From Zygnema cylindricum (lineage: Eukaryota > Streptophyta > Zygnematophyceae > Zygnematales > Zygnemataceae), in assembly GCA_037447655.1 (NCBI GenBank), contig JBBHKE010000125.1, positions 241,398 through 305,397 on the forward strand: a stretch of DNA of 64,000 nt, given 5' to 3'. Every line of letters begins with the position of its first letter. Position 1 is the stretch's first letter. A program made the position numbers and the translations under genes. The notes under the pieces are model-generated. The model did not search any database, was not told where the DNA came from, and saw only the letters and a program-made list of their open reading frames with translations. Positions 49,001 to 56,100 of the stretch are shown in pieces.

Positions 49001-50903
49001 TATTAACCTCAAATAGCGATTAACGGTGCAACGCTCATTTTAATGTTAGTCTCAAGTTTTTTTTTGTGGTTTTTCTTAATAGATATTAATTCTGGCCGAC
49101 GAAGCCGAGGAGGACACTGTGATGAATGCGGATTCGCGCTCTCTGGCGACTTTACTCCTTATTCGGGACATTCAGGTGAGAAAGTAAAAATGTAGTAGAA
49201 AAGAAAACAAAAATGACGTATCTTTGAAAGCAAAAAATATTGATTCTAATTATCTCTTAAGGGGAGAGAAAGGAAAAATCTAGTGGAAAAAAAATGACTT
49301 AGGCTTGTAGACAAAAAGTAACGGTTTACAATTATTTCCTCTGTACAATTTAACAAAGTCTTAGTTTTCCATGTTTGCCATTTTGCTTTGCGGACGTCTC
49401 TCTTTCTGAAGTCTCCTCTCCCTTTCTCGAACAGACTCCAATATCTTCCTCTCAATTATCTTTCAGGATTGTTTACGACCCTCCTTCCCCCTTTCCTATC
49501 GGACCTCTTTCTTTTGTCCTCCTATTGTCCAAAATACACAAACAAATCCCATATCTTCATGATCTTTTATGGCCCTCCTCCATCTCCCTCTCCTTTTACC
49601 TCTCCCTCCCTGTCTCCTTCTCCATCTCTCTCTCCTTCCTTCTCACGTCTTTCTTTTGTCCTTTATTGTCATAACAGTCGAACCATACCTTCAGGATCTT
49701 TGATGGCTTTCCCTCCCCATATTCCTTTCCTTATACCTTTCCCTCTCATTCTCCATCTCCCGCTTCTTCTCTTCTCCCTCGCCTTCTCCAACTCCCTCTC
49801 CTTTTTCCTTCTGACGTCTTTCTGTTGTCTTTGTCCAAAACAGTCAAAATGACTCCCACATCTCTAAGGGTTTTTTATGGCTCCTCTCTCCTCTCCTTCC
49901 CCATCTCCCTCTCCCTTTTGACATCTTTCTTTTGTCCTTTTGTATTTCCAAAAACAGTCGAAACGACTCCCGTATCTCTCGGGATCTTTTACTTCTCGAG
50001 GTAGTCGACAAGGCTCCAACAGTTCTTGGGTTCGACAAATGCAACAAGCCTCCACAAAATCCATTATTATCAGTGAAATTCTCGACTCTCGGACACGAAG
50101 CTTGGTTTCCGTTTCTAAGATTAGCGACTATGTCCTCAGCAACGAGCTCGTTTCGATGGCTTTGGCAATGGTACTTTGCTTTTTGTTTCTTTTTTCTCGT
50201 GTGTTGTTTTTCGTGTTTTTTGTTTCTTTATTCTTGTTTGTTGGTTCTTGTTTCTTGTTTTTTAATTCTTGTTTGTTTTTTGTTGTTTCTTTTTTGTTGT
50301 TTCTTGTTTCTTGTTTTGTTGTTCTTTTTCTTGTTCTGTCTTCTACTGTTATCTTTCTTACGTAAACCAAAATTATTTTTGCTCGACAAATAATATTTTT
50401 GCCTAAAGTAGGAGCCTTTTTGTCCAAAGTAAGAGCACTTTTGCTTTAAAGATTTTTTTTGCCTAAGAATCTATCATTTTTGCTCATTGTTAGAGCATTT
50501 TTATCTAAGTCTGAGCATTTTTGAAGTAAGAGATTTTTGTTTAAGTAAAACTACTTTTAGTTGAGGATGGAGTGGTGGTGGAATTAGTGTTTTGCTTGTT
50601 AAGGAGGTTTGTTTTGACATATTTTTTGTCAACCGTTAAGGGTGAAAAAGTCGTGTATTGTTTGTTTAGTAAGAAAAAAAACGGAAACTTTTTCTTTCTT
50701 TTGGATCTTAATTGACTCTCAAATTATTTTTGAAAAATTGCCAGGTGGCAGAAGATCGCGAGATTAATCGTGTATTGGAGGAGCTATTTGCTGAAGAGGT
50801 GAGGTCCCTCTTTTTAATCACTCCTTTTCCTTTATTCCCTTTTTTTTCCTTTTTCTCCCTTTTTCCTCCCTATATATGTATATGCATGTGTATATATGTG
50901 TGC

Positions 50904-50947
<44 letters not shown>

Positions 50948-50985
50948 TATAATATGTATGTGTATATATAATAATAATATATATG

Positions 50986-51028
<43 letters not shown>

Positions 51029-51324
51029 GTATATATATATCGTTAGCGTAACAAAAACAACCACAATAAAACGTATTTTTTTATTGTTTTTTTTTTTTTT
51101 CACAGGGCAATGAGATGTACATACGACCGGCAAATTTATATGTGTATGATCAAGAAGAATTGAGTTTTCTAGAGGTTATGTTACGAGCTCGACATCGAAT
51201 GGAAATCATGATAGGATACCGATTAGAAAATGCCGAAAAAGCGGTTATAAATCCTCCCAACAAAGGCGCCGTTCGTCGGTGGTCCCTTTACGATACATTT
51301 GTAGTGTTTGCATTAGAAGAATAA
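40481..51324 (+). CDS. POLLUX: DMI1/POLLUX/CASTOR-family nuclear ion channel
   Basis: Nuclear-envelope cation channel family needed in legumes for symbiotic nuclear calcium spiking. Eleven exons with GT-AG introns keep one frame: 40481-41665, 43189-43257, 43436-43896, 44506-44821, 45589-45942, 46447-46887, 47325-47513, 49083-49175, 49958-50170, 50745-50798, 51106-51324. The product is 1197 residues, longer than the roughly 850-920 usual in legumes because the N-terminus before TM1 is about 385 residues of Ser/Gly/Glu-rich low complexity. TM1 spans about 387-408, followed by a short charged helix; TM2 is 491-512 and TM3 559-583. The pore loop has filter ADAGNHAD (609-616), and TM4 is about 623-645. 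RCK/CASTOR domains follow, with LVLGWSDK, SVICRSGSPLVIADLKKVSV, VVAHDVIGRLMIQCARQPGL and FCGWRRDIDDMI. The C-terminus is VVFALEE. The filter is the Ala form typical of CASTOR and ancestral POLLUX rather than the Ser form of Medicago DMI1. The family is very secure; orthology to POLLUX versus CASTOR needs a tree. Confidence 0.95.
42094..42289. mobile_element. MITE family B in POLLUX intron 1
   Basis: About 196 bp with ends CACTGCCCCGTCGCTAT and its inverted partner AAGCGATGGGCAGTG. Internal GGGCGTGGACT and AAATTAGTATTATCAATACT match the copies at 48590-48770, 56022-56214 and 57465-57646. TAG lies next to both ends but no clean duplication is seen. Confidence 0.7.
42866..43048 (+). repeat. (CT)n microsatellite in POLLUX intron 1
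   Basis: About 180 bases of CT dinucleotide with TTTCTC interruptions. It runs straight into an assembly gap, so its real length is unknown. Confidence 0.95.
43049..43058. other. Assembly gap (10 N)
   Basis: Ten N bases follow the CT microsatellite inside POLLUX intron 1. The size is likely a placeholder. No exon is missing, since exons 1 and 2 join in frame across this intron. Confidence 0.98.
44390..44505 (+). repeat. POLLUX intron 3: three decoy copies of the exon 4 acceptor
   Basis: TATTTCTGACT or TATTTTTGACT, each preceded by a T-rich stretch and a G-T/A-G-like end (TTTTTTGCGG, TTTTGGTGG, TTTCTTGTAG), occurs at about 44408, 44440 and 44473. The true acceptor TTTTTTTTTTGCAG followed by exon 4 start TATTTCTCTTGG is the fourth member of the series. 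Confidence 0.75.
47614..48147 (+). repeat. (GGGGGA)n array in POLLUX intron 7
   Basis: About 500 bases of perfect GGGGGA hexamer (80 or more units, regular over 47631-48120), with imperfect edges. The G-rich strand is the sense strand, so the pre-mRNA would carry it. Very long apparent reading frames over it are artefacts of the repeat. Confidence 0.97.
48585..48770. mobile_element. MITE family B in POLLUX intron 7
   Basis: Left end CTCTGCCCATCGCTATTAGTG, internal TAAGGGAGTGGACTACA and AAATTAGTATTACATTCTAA match other family members. The right end is decayed. A further element-like pair of ends (CTGTAAATCACTATT near 48811 and AATAGCGATTAACGGTG near 49012) follows, probably a family A relic. 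Confidence 0.6.
49400..49957 (+). repeat. POLLUX intron 8: tandem decoy copies of the exon 9 start
   Basis: Units of about 130-180 bases repeat up to the true acceptor at 49957 (CCAAAAACAG, then TCGAAACGACTCCCGTATC). Decoy boundaries are seen near 49529 (TTGTCCAAAATACACAAAC, then CCCATATCTTCATGATCTTT), near 49676 (TCATAACAGTCGAACCATAC, CTTCAGGATCTTTGATGG) and near 49843 (TTGTCCAAAACAGTCAAAAT, GACTCCCACATCTCTAAGG). Each is preceded by a C/T-rich segment and a TCTTTCTTTTGTCC-like block. An older copy may lie near 49435. Confidence 0.8.
50876..51040 (+). repeat. TG/TA/CA microsatellite forming a large inverted repeat, POLLUX intron 10
   Basis: (TG)n and TATA sequence at 50880-50945 is mirrored by TATA and (CA)n at 50960-51030, so the two halves can pair. 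It sits in the short intron between the last two exons. Confidence 0.85.
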
Positions 51325-53150
51325 AAAAATTTGAAAAAAAAATGGAAAATTATTGAAAGAATGTAGTGAAAGAGGTATGGAAATAGTGAAAGAGTAGGTA
51401 GAAGAGAAGGGAAAGATTCGGTTAGTTTTTTTTTTTTTTCCTGTGGGTTATTTTGATCATATTTTTTTTATTCAATCGGAACTTAATTTATAAGCTCACA
51501 AGAGTCCTTTCAATAAAAGCTAATGTAGGTTTCTATTGTTGGTTATTTCATGTTGTAGTACTAACCATTTGTGTTGTGGACCTGAGTTACTGTGGCTCTA
51601 CCCAGTTTGTTTCTGGAGATAGGATGAGATTGGAGCATTTTGGGATTAAAACGGATTTTTATTTTTTTTAGGTTCATGTGCCAACTGGATTCTTTTGTTT
51701 AATCATCAAAAAGCCAGTGCACAATAATTGGAAAATTTCAGCAAAGTATTTTGCCATTGTAACAAAGAGCCACTTGCTACAGCTAAATTTTCGACCACTA
51801 GGGGAAAGGCTCTTTGTTACAATGGCGAATTACCCTGAGAGTAATCTGGTTTTCAACTTTTTTCTTGTGAAATACATTTTGCTACGTATTATTTTTGTAC
51901 ATTCTTTAACATCTTCAATAGTGAAAATGACAAAAGTAGAAATTAATATCAATCAGCAGCAAAGGAATAAAAGGCGAAACCCCCCGGTATATCAAATACT
52001 TTAGAGCACCAATCGCAATAATAAATTCTATTACATTGTGGCAAACATTGTCGTGTGCTTGAAGCAACTCCCCCATAGGATCAATGAGGTAAATGACTTT
52101 CATCGGGCCAGAGGACATTGTAGCGAGAGCAACCGAGAGAGTACTAAGATAAAGACCTATAGTGAGAACAAACAAATAAACGGCTATCAAAGTCGTCGTA
52201 TAATGAAAAGGACATATAACAGAGAAACGGCGTAAGAATTATAAACACACAGTAATGAAAACCGTTTTGTCAATGTGTATTTTATCTTTAAACGTTTGGC
52301 GCGAACAGGTACGGAACACCAGAAAGCTTCGCAAATCCTAAAAAGTAGATGGACCCTATAAGTCAAGGGAGGAATGAGGCAAATGGACCGCCCATGAAAT
52401 GGAATCATCGGGCCGAAGGACACTGTCACACGGAAAAACAAGAAAGCTATCCATATCTACTCGAGATTAGATGTTTTTTCCGAGGTTCAATCGGGCTTTT
52501 TGAATGCCCTTTTGCTCGTCAATTGCCCTTTGCACACTTCTCCGGTTTTCGTTCATTCAACTTTTCAATTGTCTCGAAGGCTATCTACCCATCAGCTTTA
52601 AAAAGCATGCGTAAAAGTTCAAATTTTTGAAGTTTTTTGTTTTTTTCTCTTTTGAAGTATTCATCCTCAAGTTAATTTTGCTGGAACCACCACCTTTTTA
52701 GTTTTTTCTCTTGTTTTAGTGTTGAATTTACCTGTACGGTATTAGCTCGTCAATTCCTCTCCAAACTCAAAGATTATATAATTTAAAGAGTTTCAATACA
52801 AAACCACAAATTGACTACAAATTTACCTTACACGAAAACCACTTAATAACGTCAATATACTAACTACCCCAATCTATAATCTTCACAATCCTCTCTAATT
52901 GCCGTGATCAATGTCATGTCGTATGTATGTGACATCGCTTGTGAAAAAAAGGAAGGAAAAAAAAAATTAGGGTTTTCTAGGGTTTTTTTAGGACTTTTTT
53001 AACGGCAACTTGGTGATTAGCTTAAGTAGAAGGACCTCTTACTAAGATGACATATTAAGCAATAACAATATTTTTTTTTTTGAAAACTAATGCATTATTA
53101 ACAATAACAATTTTCAAAAACCAATGTATAATAACAGTAATTCGTTTAAA
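51325..53150. other. Intergenic region between convergent POLLUX and USP genes
   Basis: The first part should hold the POLLUX 3' UTR. A perfect 19-bp stem-loop lies at 51753-51826. A hydrophobic minus-strand frame at about 51915-52235 is discussed as a finding. The block ATCGGGCC(A/G)GAGGACA with its neighbourhood occurs twice (about 52077-52130 and 52360-52430), a local duplication. Nothing else is recognised. Confidence 0.5.
51753..51826. repeat. Perfect 19-bp stem-loop
   Basis: GCCATTGTAACAAAGAGCC at 51753-51771 pairs perfectly with GGCTCTTTGTTACAATGGC at 51808-51826 around a 36-base loop. It could be a tiny foldback element or a hairpin RNA; nothing here decides. Confidence 0.9.
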
Positions 53151-56100
53151 CTACTGTGACGGGTGTCGCACGATAAGAACAGGTCGACTGCAATGATGGA
53201 CCACCCACTGGCTCACACTCCCTAGAAGCAACCTGCACCAGAAAACGACAAAAGAGATCATAATGAGCCTTCAATGATGCCTGAAAAAAAAAACGCATGT
53301 TTGGTTTTAATTTTGTTTATGTTCCATCCCTTGTACTGGTTCTGTTCCTTTATGTTTTCATTAATGTTTGTGTTTTTATTTGTTTCTTTTTCTGATTGTT
53401 ATGTTTCTATTTGTTTCTTTCTGCTTTTGCTCCTTTTGAACTCCCCGTTTCTGTTTCTACTACTATTTTTCCTCCCGTTTTTGTTTCTCCGTTCCCGTTT
53501 CCATTCCTTTTCTGTTTCTGTTCCTGATTCTGTTTCTATTTCTATTTCTATATCTGTTTCTGTTTTTGCTCCCGTTTCTTTGTCTCAGTTTCCGTCTGTG
53601 TCTCCGTTTCTGTTGCTGTTCCCATTTCTGTTTTTGCTCCCATTTCTGTGTTTCAAATGGTGTTCCTGTATCTCCGTTCCTGTTTCTGTTCTTTCTGTTT
53701 CTGTTTCCGTTTCTGTTTCCGTTTCTGTTTCCGTTTCCTTTTCACGTATCCCTTTCTGTTTATAAATCGGTTTTTATTCCTATTTCAAGCTCACCTTTTG
53801 ATTCCTCCATGGCCTCTACAGCCGAGGACCACCATATCCACCGACTCCTCCTCGGCCACTTCGGCAATCACAGTTCGAGCGTCGCCTTTTTGTGTGAGAG
53901 GAATGAACTTCGTCTGTCACACACCATATAGTAATAGGTATTAAACGATTTTTTTTAAGAAAGAAGCATGTATTAAATCATTCTTTAAACAAAAAACCAT
54001 TACTTCATCTGTCAGACACCATATAGTAATAGATATTAAGCGATTATTTATTGAATGATTTTTTTAAACAAAAAGCCATTAACTCATCTGAACTTCACCT
54101 TGGATATCATCCATAATAATAGATATTATGTCATTCTTTAAAAAAAGCCATTAACTTATTTGAACCATAATATGATGCATTATTTACTGCTTTCTTTCAA
54201 CAAAGGAGTCTTCTACTTGTGCTAAAAAACAGGTTTCCGGATCTCTTTGTTAATAAATTTTCAAGAAACTCTTAATTTAGGAATGTGAAACTTGACAAAC
54301 ATCGTCGCCTTTTCGTGTGAGAGAAGTAAACTTCATCTGTCACACTCTATAATGTCATGCATAATTGCTGCGTTTAAAAAAAGAAATCATCCTAAAAGTA
54401 TTGATTGCAGAATAATATTGTCCATTTTAAATCATGTAATCATATACACACATTACTAGAAATTCTTGTTCACACAATTTGGAGTTTGTAATTATTGTGA
54501 TCCATACTAAAATACTGAGTGGACAGCAAAGAAAAGATGACGATCAATCCTTTTCCGGAATTCAACATTTATAAATTCACATTCGTCGTTAGTTAAATAT
54601 AGAGAATTGCTTCGAGCCAATGTCATAGACCATGGAATGCTTACTCCTCTCACTTTTGCCTACCAAAATGTTGTGAGGATGGTAAATAATCACATGAAAA
54701 AACTAATGTGATCAAGAATAATTTTGTTAATCACTGTAGTAAAAAAACCCAACGTGAACTTGTTAGGATGAAAAATTGATTCGTCCAGCGAAACCGAATT
54801 CTCCAACAAAACCGAATGGTGAACATTTATGTAGTGAAAAGATGAACAGAAATTGGGATTGGAGAAAACTGTTGAACATAGAAAATTTGCTTCAAACCAA
54901 TGCCATAAACTATTGAATGCTTACCCCTTTTGCTTTTGCCTCAGGCTCCAAAGAGAGAAGGTAATTGACACTTTTGTTGGTGAGCCCACTTTCTACTAAA
55001 ACACGATCTGCCGCCCACTCCTCCGCCAAAAAAGGCTCTGCAAATTCAAAAACTTTAAAGTTCAGAATCAAAAACTTAATAATTCAGAATAAAAAACGTA
55101 ACAGATCAAAACCAATGACTTACGGCTTCGAAATCAAAACTTCAACAGTTCAAAAGCATAAATGTAGTTCAAAATAAAAACCTTAAAAGTTGAGAATCAA
55201 AAGGTCTAACTGTTCAGAATAAAGAACTGAACAGTTCAGAATCAAACTTAACAGTTCAGATTGGATTGCAGGAAATAAATTTCACTCCGTAGAATACTTA
55301 GAAAGAAGGGAACAGGTAGGAAATTGATGGCAGTAACAATGGAAGAAGTGAGTTTGCAGAGGCTATTAAACAACAACTACAAGTAAGAAAGATAATTCTT
55401 CCACTCATGTTGAATTAACTGTAGCTAAATTTAAGGAAAAAAATCTTCCGCTTACATTCGATTTCACAATAACAAGACTTAACAACATTTATGAAAGAGA
55501 ACTCTTCCACTGATGTTTAACTAATAACCACATGTAAGGAAGCTGATTTTTCCACACATATTTGATTAAAAATAACTACATGTAAGAAAGATAATCCGGG
55601 CACTCATGTTTGATTGCACAATAACTAGATTTAACAATTAGAAAGATGATTGTACACTCATGGTTGACTAGCAATAACTACATTTAAGGACGATAATTCT
55701 TCCCCTCATGTTTGATTATGAGAGATACGAAAACCAATTTCAGCACTTAGTTATTTTCTGAAGTGATAAGAAAGGAAGGAAGAAAACCACTTTGGAGAAT
55801 GTTCTAAGAACCTTTGAAAATTGAAAGAAGACCAAGTCAAATTGACATTCTTTGACAGCTCCATCCATGGAGTGAGGTTGAAGAGCCATTATTGCTAAAA
55901 TTATAGGTGGTGGAAAGAAAATGTTCAAGGTCATAATCAAATGTACAAATGAGCTTTTGAAAACTAGTTTTACTCGTGTTATGCTCTTTACAACCAATAA
56001 ATTGTAAAAGTAAGAAAACAACACAGCCCATCGATATTGGAGTTAATAACACTAGCTCAGTCAAACTTTTTCCGGCCAAAAATCATAAAATAGTGTTGTT

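Noticed and set aside
54180-54235. QVEDSFVE on the minus strand as the missing USP link exon
   Set aside because: The residues look right, but no donor GT follows in the needed phase and the preceding acceptor gives a stop in phase 0.
55740-56079. Minus-strand frame with ALQPHSMDGAVKECQ as an extra USP exon
   Set aside because: No USP similarity, and inclusion would not fix the phase problem; it lies partly in a family B MITE.
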